Positions 22,191-32,062 of a DNA stretch of 64,000 nt are shown piece by piece. Source of the DNA: Melieria omissa (taxonomy: Eukaryota > Arthropoda > Insecta > Diptera > Ulidiidae); contig OZ020267.1 of assembly GCA_963971225.1 (NCBI GenBank), forward strand, positions 124,574,068 to 124,638,067, in the 5' to 3' direction. The translations under genes and the position numbers were made by a program. The notes below the pieces were generated by a model. It saw only the letters and a list, made by a program, of their open reading frames with translations. It did not search any database and was not told the DNA's origin. Position 1 is the stretch's first letter. The number at the start of each line of letters is the position of its first letter.

Positions 22191-24538
22191 TAACATTTCC
22201 ACAGCCTCAGTGATTGGTGCCGCTGGGTTGAGGAACTTCAATAAACCTCTTCGACTTCCTACACCTCCGTACCCTGTGTCAGTAGTCGTAATTTCTATGT
22301 TGGATATTGTTACTCATAGCGACCTCGTGCTCTGCCATACGGCAAACTATCGCTGGCTGAGGCTCCAGAAGAGGGTTTGCCAGCTCTAACTAGCATCAGC
22401 TTCCACAACTCCCCTTACGTCAATATGCCTAAGAATTCACAGCAGTGTTGCGAAAATTTCGAGTTTAGTCTGTTCTTTTCACATTGCCTCCCGTACAATT
22501 TTGGATGACGGCCGCTTGACTATCAGAGTTTACGAAATTCGTTTGCCAATCATCTCTTTCAAAAGCAACTCAAACGCAGATGACGAACACCTACGACTAA
22601 AAGACAGTGGTCGGCTTGCCAAGTGGAAGAGAGAACGTTATTTATTTTTTAAATCATTTTTCTGAATATTCATAGCTCCTATCCTGAACATTAATCAGAT
22701 CATTAAAAGTGATAAAAAAACCATCATACAAGCAAAATTATGCGGCCCTAACCAACTCGTCATACAAACACTTCAAACGAATTTTATGGCATTCTGAAGC
22801 CCATACATTAGTGCCTCTTCGCACCAGATCAAACTTTTATTCATCGGCAGATTTGTTTTTTATATAACAAAGTGTATGCAATCAATGTTAATGAACTTTT
22901 ATAACGAGGCGAAATTAGTTTTCAGATATTCATTCTATCACTGCTACACGTGCCGCCAGAAAATTTCGGCTACGCAAAGCTGATTGAAGGCGCCTTCAAG
23001 TTAAAATTGCCTAATTTCGCTTTTTCGCGTTCTCCCGCACTTTGCAACGCAAAACATAAAAAAAAATATCAAATTCAATTTTCAACAAGTGTGAACCACA
23101 AAAACCGCAATCGCACTGCAATCAAATTGGCCTTTGAAGAACCTTAAGCCAAGACGAAAGTAATAAAATTTTATGAAAATAACGAAAATGAGAACGATGA
23201 TTGCGCTTTTTATGTGCAGCAACAACAATAACAACTAATACAAAAAATTCAAAATAAGCCAACTGCAAGGAAGCAATTGAGAGTGGAGGCAGAAAAACCG
23301 AAAATGTGTGGCATGTTAAGTACGTGGCAGGAAATTGCGGTGTGAACTTGTTAACGCCGAGCAGCAGCAACTTGTTATGTGCGCGTTAGCAGCAGCAACA
23401 ACCTCAAGCGATTGCAACCTCAAGTTCGACAGCAAACGGCCAAGTGTCGAGTGCTGCAAAAACTGAAACTGCACTGAATTAGATTTGGTGGGAATGTGGC
23501 TGTTGGTCGAGTGTCGAGTGTTGGCAGCGGCAAAATTTATATTTGCGGTCGCGCAAACAATGAAAGTGAGCAAAAAGTACGAAAGTAAGAGCCAAATCGA
23601 AAATAAGATTGAAAGAGAGCAACAAAGCAATAATCAAGTTGAACTTTTCGCAGTTGTGGTTCAACAACAAAGCAGACTAAATCAAAATGCGCCAAAGAAT
23701 GGACCGCCGACCTTTGCAAAAAGTTAATTTTGTTATTGTCGTTGATTTTATGCCCAAAAAGGCAAAGCAATCTAACAATTTCCATAATTTATTATTCACT
23801 TTTATTATTTTAATATTTTTATGAATAGTTTTTTATTGCCACACTCCGCGCTTTGTCGGCATATTCAGCGATTTATTGCCCACTCACAAAGTGAGTTTGG
23901 AAAATTAATTTTCAATTGAAAGTGCTGCCAATTGATTTTCAAATTTTAGTTAAAAATTTTGGTGCTCATTTTTCAATGTGCTTCAGACGCCGCTTGGTGG
24001 CGCAAAGTTTCAGCGCCTCATTTCCGAATGCGCCCAACCCAAACAATGAAACCGCAAAGCTGTAAAGTTTTTTGGCAATTTTGGCGCAAAATTAATTTGA
24101 AATCGTTTCATTGACAAATTCACACAGTCAGAGGTGAGTTTGTGCGGTAATTTGCAGCAGTTGTCCTTTCACTTTTTGAGTGCCGCTTTTTGAGCAGCGA
24201 AAAAGAAGTGAGAAATAATGATTTTAATTTTTCACTTAAATGAGATCTTTACGAATGCAGCTAATGAGTAATACAACTTTTGAATTTTTTGTATTTTTTT
24301 ATTTACAAAACTTTTTAATTTTATATATTTTTTATTGTTACTTAATTACTAAAGTAAATGCAAACAAGTTCAGTGAACATAATCAAGTTTTGTAGAGTGT
24401 TTCAAAGTGCTAAAAAATAAGTTGGAGTCAACTTAGTCTCTTGGCGAGATAGAGTATCTTCTACCAGCTGCTACAGCGATTTTCGTGAAACAGTTTATAT
24501 GTGACGAAGAGTCACAACACGGTATGTTGAAGATTACT
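22191..24538. other. Unique sequence, no gene seen
   Basis: Mixed composition. Frames of 60-104 residues at 23122-23785 on both strands overlap one another and lack motifs. No inverted ends recognised. The stretch 23380-23560 is CAG/CAA-rich. Confidence 0.4.
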
Positions 24539-24629
24539 TTAACCCTTTCAGTCACAATGTCCAATATATTGGACTACAGCCCATACAATTCATACAGAAC
24601 GGGTTTATTTTCATGACGGAAAGGGTTAA
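24539..24629 (-). mobile_element. 83-bp TTAA MITE, copy 2
   Basis: Body 24543-24625, inverted relative to copy 1, flanked by TTAA on both sides. It carries the GTCCAATATATTGGAC palindrome intact. Only a few substitutions separate it from copies 1 and 4. Confidence 0.85.
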
Positions 24630-25084
24630 GACATGATTATAACATTAGAGAAAATTCACATAAACAATAATGTGAACCTTAATTGATCGATTATGTTGCG
24701 GCATAGTTTTAGGCAGCAACCAATGAAAAGACCTGTGATTTTTGTTTTTATATTACATAATACTATACAATTATTGTTACACTTTTTCGAACTGTATTCG
24801 ATGTCTGAATTGGTGAACGAAATATAGAAATAAATATAAATATATAGAAAAAAAGGTGAGGGACAACGTTCTTTGAATATTTCAAGGAGATCGAACGTTT
24901 TCAAAAGATAAAAGCTCATAACTCATAACATTGACAAACTTTGTCATTTCTTCGTTTGACTGGATCAAAAAGAATCAAAAAAAGAAGCCGAGACCTGTTC
25001 ATGGGTTGTTATAGTTAGGTGTTTTTACCAAAGCTGAACATACGAGAATTTTTGTAGATTATTTGATTATTGAATTAAACGATC
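24630..25084. other. Unique AT-rich sequence
   Basis: No feature recognised. Confidence 0.4.
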
Positions 25085-25910
25085 GCTTGTTTGTTTTCGA
25101 TTGGATTGAACTGTACTAGATTGATTTTGATTTGATTGCGTTTGATTAGGTTTGGCTTAGTTTTGATTTAATTCGGTTTGATTGGATTGGATTGAACTGG
25201 ACTAGATTGATTTTGATTTCATTGGGTTTGGTTTAGATTTGATATACATACTTTGGTTTGATTGGACTGGATTGGATTGGATTGGATTTTATTTTATTTT
25301 ATTTTATTTTATTTTATTTTATTTTATTTTATTTTATTTTATTTTATTTTATTTTATTTTATTTTATTTTATTTTATTTTATTTTATTTTATTTTATTTT
25401 ATTTTATTTTATGTTATGTTATTTTATTTTATTTTATTTTATTTTATTTTATTTTATTTTATTTGATTTTATTTGATTTTATTTGATTTTAATTGATTTT
25501 AATTGATTTTATTTGATTTTATTTGATTTTATTTTATTTTATTTTATTTTATTTTATTTTATTTTATTTTATTTTATTTTATTTGATTTAATTTTTTTTA
25601 TTTTATTTTAATTTAATTTATTTTATTTTATTTATTTGATTTGATTTATTTTGATTTGATTGAATTCAATTGGATTTGATTTGATTACATTTGATTGATT
25701 ACATTTGATTGATTGGATTTGATTGGATTGGATTGAATTGAAACGGATTAGTTTGATTGAATTAGGTTGGATTTGATTGGATTGAATTAGAATATTTCTG
25801 TTGAATTTGATTTGTGTGGGTTTGTTGGCAGTTGATTGAATTGTATTGGATTGAATTGAATTTAATTATATTGAATTGAATTGTATTGGCCTGGATGGGA
25901 TTAATATTGG
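25085..25910. repeat. Pentanucleotide tract: GATTG/GATTT grading into (ATTTT)n
   Basis: The core (about 25287-25600) is nearly pure ATTTT repeats with a few point variants (ATGTT, ATTTG). On both sides degenerate GATTG, GATTT and GGATT pentamers extend to about 25090 and 25910. Because five T/A bases contain no stop in the forward frames, all three forward frames stay open and encode FILFY repeats; this is not a protein. Confidence 0.9.
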
Positions 25911-26700
25911 ATTGAATAGTATATTGGATTTGTAATCCTATCTTTGATCAAGTTTTGAAAGTTTTTACAGTTCAAGCCGCACATCCCCTTGTTGATCTAA
26001 AAGAGGAGCATAAAATAGGGTTTGGTTGCTTCCAGTGGCGATGTACCGACTGTTACCACTTTCCCGATAGATACTATTAGATATTTTGGTGTGTCGTCTT
26101 CTGGACTATATATCCGAGTAGTTAATGAAGGCGAGTACCGAGTTTACGGAGCACTTCGCTATTGCCTCGAAATTCTGAAATGTTGGCTTGCCCAGTACTC
26201 TCCATCTTCTTCGTGATAGAGAGCCGAACAGGCGCAGAAAAAGTGACGGAGGGTTACCTTCTCGTTCGAGTTCTCGCGGCAGCGAGTATTGAAAGGCGGT
26301 AGAAAAATGTTCAACTACCTTCTTTCCAATACACAAACTCTTATTATTCTTAAAGCTCCGTTAGTGCTTCCACTGAGGTTTATTAATTAGTTTCATTAAC
26401 TAGATTCCGCGTTTAAAACGTTTTTCTGGAATAGTTTTGTTTAACGCTTGAAATCCAATATTTTGCTTGGAAGGGCTTTTAATTTTTTTCTTCATTCATT
26501 TTCTTCTTTCTTCATTGATTTTTTTTTTCATTCTTCATTTGCGCTGCTTTTCGAGATATTGCGTGGTTGATAGCTTTATACCTTATGGCAACTGCAGCTG
26601 TTTTGTGTTTATGCGATGAAAAGATACAAAAAGTACTCAGCCAGGGCTACTTCGAAGGGAAAGTTAATAGTATCGATTTATTTAGTTATTAGTCAACGTT
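25911..26700. other. Upstream region of the MBF2-family gene
   Basis: Unique sequence. Short frames at 26022-26336 on both strands have no recognisable domain. The last 100 bp should include the promoter: TTTATTTAG at 26677-26685 lies about 35 bp before ACAGTTCTTG (26715), a possible TATA-like and initiator pair, but this is weak. Confidence 0.35.
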
Positions 26701-26801
26701 GAGCAACGACTGCGGACAGTTCTTGTGCGCTGAAGGCGTCAAAAAGTCGGTAAAAGGAAAACACAGTTTTCGAGCATTTGTGACAAGTAAAATAAGGAAA
26801 T

Positions 26802-27233
26802 ATGAAACTGTATTCCGCTATATTTGGATTTGTTGTGCTGTTGACACTTGCGGCAATCAATGAAGCCAAGCTAACTTTAGAGCTGGGCGCACGCAGCGGC
26901 GACGATCTGCTCATAGAATGCGACGTGATCATCAGGCCGGCTCGATTTTACTTCAAAGTCTCCGCCGACTATATTTTCGTGCAGGTTAAAGATAATCATC
27001 ATAATTTAATTATTAATTCAACTAAGTAATTGATTCAATTATGATTTACTGAATAGAAAACTGAACATCCGAAAACCATTACATATGTCGAGGTCACCGA
27101 TTCGATTCGGAACGGCAAAGAATGTTCTGTGAGGCCGGTTGGCGGCGGACCGGGCAGGAAATTTTTACAATTGCAATTCGAAAGTCAGTCGGGATCGGGT
27201 ATACACTCGACAGTGTCCATTTATGGGCAGTGA
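26802..27233 (+). CDS. MBF2-family small secreted protein, two exons
   Basis: Exon 1 is 26802-26984 (61 codons) and exon 2 is 27057-27233 (58 codons plus TGA), joined in phase 0 across a 72-bp intron (GTTAAAG ... GAATAG). The product is 119 residues. Residues 1-22 form a signal peptide (hydrophobic core FGFVVLLTLAA, likely cleavage after NEA), so it is secreted. The mature part follows the MBF2 plan: LELGARSGDDLL near the start, ITYVEVTD at 69-76, a Gly-rich turn GGGPG at 90-94, LQLQFESQSGSG at 98-109 and the terminal VSIYGQ. Cysteines at 40 and 84 could pair. MBF2 was named as a silkworm nuclear-receptor co-activator, but most relatives are secreted proteins of unsettled role, often reported from salivary gland or haemolymph. 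The ATG context (GAAATATG) and signal peptide fix the start. Unspliced, the frame would stop at 27029, giving 75 residues. No other gene is adjacent. Confidence 0.85.
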
Positions 27234-27468
27234 GCTGAACATATTTGGGCTGTGATTTCACTGGAAAATGGATTAGGTGATGGCGCCAGTTGAAAGCTTT
27301 CAGCTATGTGAGAAAAGGAGTGAGGAAAGAAAAACTTTTGCATACTTTTACACTATAATGGAAATTTCATACAGTAAAATGTGTAAATATGTTTGTTTAT
27401 TAAATTTGTTGTTCAATTCTGGCTTTTCATTAGCAACCACAAACAACGATTGTTCTCTGAAAACCATA

Positions 27469-27482
27469 AAATAAATAAAGAA
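27469..27482 (+). promoter_or_regulatory. Probable poly(A) signal of the MBF2-family gene
   Basis: Two overlapping AATAAA hexamers (27470-27475 and 27474-27479) lie about 240 bp after the stop codon, the first clear signal on this strand, giving an AT-rich 3' UTR of about 250 bp. Confidence 0.55.
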
Positions 27483-27669
27483 AGAATTAACAGTATCCAG
27501 AAAGAATCCAAGAAAATATTTTTATGCAGAATATATAGTTCCTTCATCTAATTCTAATCATGGATTTCGAATACACATTTCTTATGACTTTCTTCACAAA
27601 TCTTCTCACTCCGAAAAACATCTTTAAAAGTCTGATTAGGTAAACATTGGAATAAAGTTCCGTACACTA
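27483..27669. other. Downstream spacer
   Basis: No feature recognised beyond AT-rich unique sequence. Confidence 0.35.
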
Positions 27670-27770
27670 CCAACTTTTGAGCCCAATACGTTTTGAAACC
27701 ATATTTGCTACACAAAATGTTTATAACAAACAGATACTTGGGAAGTTTGAATGTCGAAAACCTCCGAACG
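27670..27770 (-). mobile_element. hAT-like MITE, copy 2 (partial)
   Basis: On the minus strand this matches copy 1 at 19193-19348: AACTTTTGAGCCCAATACG, CCATATTTG and ATAACAAACAGATACTT appear in the inverse order and orientation. The terminal CAGTGGCGC ends are missing or too decayed, so the copy is truncated. Confidence 0.6.
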
Positions 27771-28464
27771 TTGCAGCTCACTTCAACCGTCTGGAAAGGG
27801 TTCAAAGTCTGTGCGAGGAAGGTGCTATACTGTTTGAAGATGGGATGATATATAGATTAAAGTTATTATGTAAGCTAAAAGGGCCCTTGACTGTATAAAT
27901 AAATAAATATTCTACAAAATTATACTTTTGTTTCAGCAATAGTTTCTCTTAAATGTGTTTTGAGTGTAATTCAGGCCACACCATTTCATTCAGCAAATGT
28001 TTTTGTGTTTATTTTTCATTGTCTGATATTATCGATAAATAGTACAAAGCCCTACAGCATGAAAATGTAAATAACAGAAGCTTTGATAGCCGCACTGTTT
28101 GAAGTGCTGGGTATTTATTTCATAAAGGCGACAGTTACAGCTGTGTTGTTGCAACACATAGCAAAAGTCACCCATACAATGTCAGACAAAAAGCGAAACA
28201 TTTGTTTAGCCAATGATATGCTAACAGTTGTTGTTGGTATTGCAATCAAATAACAGTTATAAAGTTATACATTATTTATAGATATACAACATAAACCTAC
28301 GAGTATGTGTCACTGGGAAACCTTGAAGTTCGCAATCTTAACTTCAACTTTAATTGTGTAAAACTTTCAATCATAAGTTGGCGCTTCACAGATATGGTCG
28401 TAATATTGCATTGTTAACTATTGTTAACTAACTATTAACAAAGACAAAACTCAAAGGTATTAGT
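27771..28464. other. Unique sequence
   Basis: No gene or element ends recognised. Confidence 0.4.
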
Positions 28465-28976
28465 TAGTAATGGATCCGTCGGCCTCGATAGTCAAGCGGG
28501 TAGCACGCTGGCTCCTCATACCAAAGGCTCCAGGTTCGATTCCTGGCTCGGGCTGGTGAACAACTCATCTACTTCTATGGCTATCCACATGAAGGGAATG
28601 AGAATTACAAGAATCACAACTCATCTACTTCTATCGCTATCCACATGAAGGGAATGAGAATTACAAGAATCACACAAGTGCGCTCTTGGCAGGCAATGGC
28701 AAAAACCTCCAAGTGTGAACGAAAAAAAAAATTGCCAATCGCCGTTCGGATTCGGCGTTAAACTGTAGGTCCCCTCCCCCTTTCCCCATCCGCTTGAAAT
28801 GTGTGCTGTAACATATGTTGGCAAAAACAGTGTTGCATACACAGTTCAAAAACGGGTGAAATATGTGGTATCACAATGGGCCTTTCAGGCCTCCGAGTGT
28901 GTCTCTTATAGAGGCAGCCACCGCAACCTAACCTAACCTAACCTAACCTAACCTAACCTAACCTAGTAATGGATCC
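28465..28976 (+). mobile_element. SINE1 copy B with 13-bp target duplication
   Basis: The target duplication TAGTAATGGATCC is perfect (28465-28477 and 28964-28976), bounding a body of 28478-28963. The head has an A box-like TAGTCAAGCGGG (28489-28500) and a consensus B box GGTTCGATTCC (28533-28543), 33 nt apart. The central domain includes GGCAGGCAATGGCAAA and the hairpin at 28740-28757, then AAACTGTAGGTCCC. The 3' part GTGGTATCACAATGGGCC ... GGCAGCCACCGCAACC ends in about seven CCTAA repeats. A 56-bp segment is tandemly duplicated inside (28562-28617 and 28618-28673, one difference). Perfect target duplication indicates a recent insertion. Confidence 0.92.
28925..28963 (+). repeat. (CCTAA)n tail of SINE1 copy B
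   Basis: Seven or so CCTAA units. The reverse complement is TTAGG, the canonical insect telomere repeat, which Diptera are known to have lost. Here it is bounded by the SINE and its target duplication, so it is a retroposon tail rather than an interstitial telomere. Confidence 0.8.
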
Positions 28977-29039
28977 ATTTCAAGCATTTCGCGAAATCAT
29001 TTGTCGAAAGATTGATTTATGGGTCGCATAATGTTTAAA

Positions 29040-30560
29040 TCGGCGACAGTGTGTTTTCAAGAATTCAAAGTTCACTCAAAATCTTCACTAATGGTTCTAG
29101 AATGTTTTTAATAAATCTTCGACAGTTGTGCTTTCAGGAGAAATTAATAAATAAAAATTTGCTGAAAACTATTGGCAACAGTTCGAAAAAGATTTACAAA
29201 TTTTTGAGCGATGTGCTCTCAAATCAGAAATATTCGAAATTCTTTCGAAATCATTGACAGTATGTCGAAAATTATTTTTAAAATATGATCAAAATCTGAT
29301 TTAACTCACCTAAAATTTGCAATTAATCAATCACTCAAAAAATATTTTCGGAAAATTCGAAAAAAAATTGTTTCAGCACATTCAGGTTATAATTGGTTGG
29401 AAATTACTTTCAGTATTTCGAAATGGAGAAAATCTTCCTGTATTTTGAATAGAAACAGTTCGAGTTTTGTAAAAGTCATTGGTTTTGTTTCGAAAATCAT
29501 ATTTGAAAAAATTTCGAAAATTAAGTTTTCACAAGAGATGCTTGAAGTTTATTATGATTTCTATTCAGTATTCAGATCTGCTTTCGAGAAGAACAGTTCA
29601 GAATTCATTGAAATCAATACTTCGAAATAACTCGAAATCATAATAATCAGCAGAAGCGTTTCCGAATTCATTGAAATTAAAATTTTGAAAATGGTCTTTG
29701 AAATAATATTTGTGATTTTAACAGGAATAATTCAGAACTCATTGTAATCATTGCCAAAACCTTTTTCGAAAATGATCTTCGAAATAATATTTGTGATTGT
29801 AATAAGAACAGAATTTTTTTAAATTATTGCCAATACTTCGAAAATAATATTCGAAATAATATTTGTGACGTTAAAAGGAACAGTTCAATATTCATTGAAA
29901 TCATTGTCAATACTTCCAAAATAGTCTTCGAAATAATTTTTGTGTCTAACAGGAACAATCCAGAATTCATAGAAATCTTTGCCAATACTTCGAAAATTAT
30001 TTTCGACACCTAAGTTTTTAACGAAGACATTTCAAAATCATTCGAAGTTATTGCCAGTTTGCCACAAGTGATCTTGAACCACAGGAAGCCCACAAAATGG
30101 CTTCAAATCATTACCAATATTTCGAAAAAGAACAATTAAATGTGGAAAAAACTCTGAAAATTAATAGGAAATTTCCGAATAATCTCTGAGAACTGAATTT
30201 TGAATGAGATAAGTACTTACAATTTCTTAGCTATGCTATCTTTAGCACTTTGAAAATTAACTTCGAAACAAGTTTGATAGCTACATTTAAAAACAGAGAT
30301 AGTTAAAATTAATTTGAAGTCATTGACAGCAAGTAACAAAAAATAATAAACAAATCTGTAACAGTTGTGTGTTCCATACAGTCATATGAGTTTTGCTAAA
30401 AGTCATCGGCAGAAGTTCAAAAAACGATTTTTCGACAGATTTTTGGCAGTATTTGTATTTAGAAGGACTAATTGCAGCTAAGATTTGTAAATGAGACATA
30501 AATTGTTTTGAAATTATTGCACGTACTAATATTTCGAAAATGATTTTAAAAAACTTTTTG
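29040..30560. repeat. Degenerate satellite, period about 77 bp
   Basis: Units share TTGCCAATACTTCGAAAAT, TTCGAAATAATATTTGTGA and AACAGTTCAGAATTCATTGA. Anchors at 29703, 29782, 29854 and 29931 give spacings of 72-79 bp. Towards the edges the units are strongly diverged. Frames through it are chance. No gene. Confidence 0.7.
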
Positions 30561-30757
30561 GCAGCTGTGCTTTCGAAACAAATGAAATTTGATGAAAATC
30601 AGCTTATTTGGTCGATCAATGTCACCTAATCTTTAGTTTTCTGTTTTGTTATTGTTTTTGCTGTTGATGAAGCTATGACCAACAGTTCTTTTCCACTTGC
30701 CAGAGTTGCTGTCTACGCTTTGCATGATGCTGTCTTTGTTGTTGTTTTTCTATAAAT
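30561..30757. other. Unique spacer
   Basis: No feature recognised; short GTT-rich stretch at 30645-30665. Confidence 0.35.
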
Positions 30758-30902
30758 CACTGGCGCACATGGAATTTCATTTTGGCGGAGGTATTCTGTT
30801 CGCATCTTTTGAGCCCAAATCATATTTTCTACCTAAAATTTTTGTATCAAACGGATATTTGGGGCCTTTGAATCCCTGAAAACCCCTTGCGTGCGCCACT
30901 TG
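30758..30902 (+). mobile_element. hAT-like MITE, copy 3
   Basis: Ends are CACTGGCGCACATGG and (reversed) CAAGTGGCGCACGCAAGG, mutated versions of the CAGTGGCGCA ends of copy 1. The interior has CTTTTGAGCCCAAATCATAT and ATCAAACGGATATTTGGGG, also seen in copies 1 and 2. Flanking octamers do not match, so it is old. Confidence 0.6.
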
Positions 30903-32062
30903 TTAAGATATTCCAATACGTTCCACATTAAGAAAAGCTTAGTTATTGTTGGCAGGCTGTCAGCAGCAGCAAATTGCAAGCAGTTTCCTGAGTTGTCGAG
31001 CAGACAAAATTACAGAGAAAATGACGCAAAAAGTTATTAAACGCACAAACGAAATAAAAAACAAGATAGAAAACGCAACGCACTCACACACACACATACA
31101 CGTGCACACATGAAGCAAAGATGATTTGTTGCTGCTTATTTGCAGTAAATTTGAATGCGGAAAAAATTCGCTATTAGAGCATCGAGCGATCCGCTTTCAG
31201 CGTTTGATAGCCGCCAGAACGAGCCGTGCAGGCAGCTGAGAGATGCATAAATAAAAAGCGCGTAGCGGCGACAAAGCAACCAACAACAAAAACCAATGCG
31301 CACACATGAATCGCGGCGCTGCGCGTGACATAATTAACCGATAAACTGTCAAATTGCGAGCTGGCAAATGCTATTTAGCAAATTTATGCGTGCACTTTGC
31401 GCGTTTGCCATGTCTCAGGGCGATCCGGTGCAGTGCGGTGCGGTGTGGGGCAACGGCGCACGTTTATTTAAGCCGCGCTTGGGTGCTGCGCATGCGTGCC
31501 TGCCACAAGCGATTGTGTTGACGCGCGTTGAGTGCGCGTGCGCGAAAATTCGACAGTGTTGGTGTCTGTCTATCTGACTGTGTGTGTGTGTGTTTTGTCT
31601 GGTATGTGGACCCACCTGAAACTGTCGCAAGCAATTAAATTTATAATATGCCGCAATATTTGGGCCGCATTTAGTTGCTGAGCGGTTCACAGTGCAAAAA
31701 GTGGTTTACGCTTTTTTCGCCAATCATTTGCTCCGGAATAAGGTCGTTGTACGTTCTGGCGTTTAGATGCTAAAGTGAATATTGTTGGTGGTATTCACAA
31801 TGTGTGGTCACTGCAACTGATAGTGAGAAGACGGGAAAAGCTCAGCGTACACTTAGAGAGTGATTGAGTTTTTTAATTGGTTATTGATGCGTGGTTGAAC
31901 CTCCGCGCACTGGAAATTGTCTTTCAATGAGAGATTTCAAAGGTCAAAGGCACAGTGGGGCAGTGGTATGGTGAACATTGGATATTTTACGATATTACTA
32001 GCAGGGCCTCGCGGCTTTGCATGCATGTTTGAAGTTATTGAGCCCAATAAATCAAGTTTATC
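30903..32062. other. Less AT-rich unique block
   Basis: GC-rich with CG dinucleotides at 31180-31560, and a (CA)n run at 31084-31098. ATAAATAAAAAG at about 31247 followed by GC-rich sequence is reminiscent of a TATA-type promoter, but no coding start follows. Frames on both strands (31368-31690) are compositional. Confidence 0.4.

Noticed and set aside
25239..25486. Three overlapping forward frames of 72-75 residues encoding FILFY repeats
   Set aside because: They are the automatic translation of (ATTTT)n, which has no stop in any forward frame.
26106..26336. 76-codon minus-strand frame upstream of the MBF2-family gene
   Set aside because: No family recognised and no independent support; left as unannotated spacer.
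28489..28543. tRNA gene in the SINE1 head (and similar heads of SINE2)
   Set aside because: A and B boxes are present, but acceptor and anticodon stems do not pair properly and the sequence continues as a SINE body with target duplications.
28925..28963. Interstitial telomere (TTAGG)n
   Set aside because: Bounded exactly by the SINE body and the 13-bp target duplication, so it is a retroposon tail.
29040..30560. CRISPR-like regularly spaced repeats
   Set aside because: Units are diverged along their whole length with no constant repeat and unique spacer pattern, and the genome is eukaryotic.
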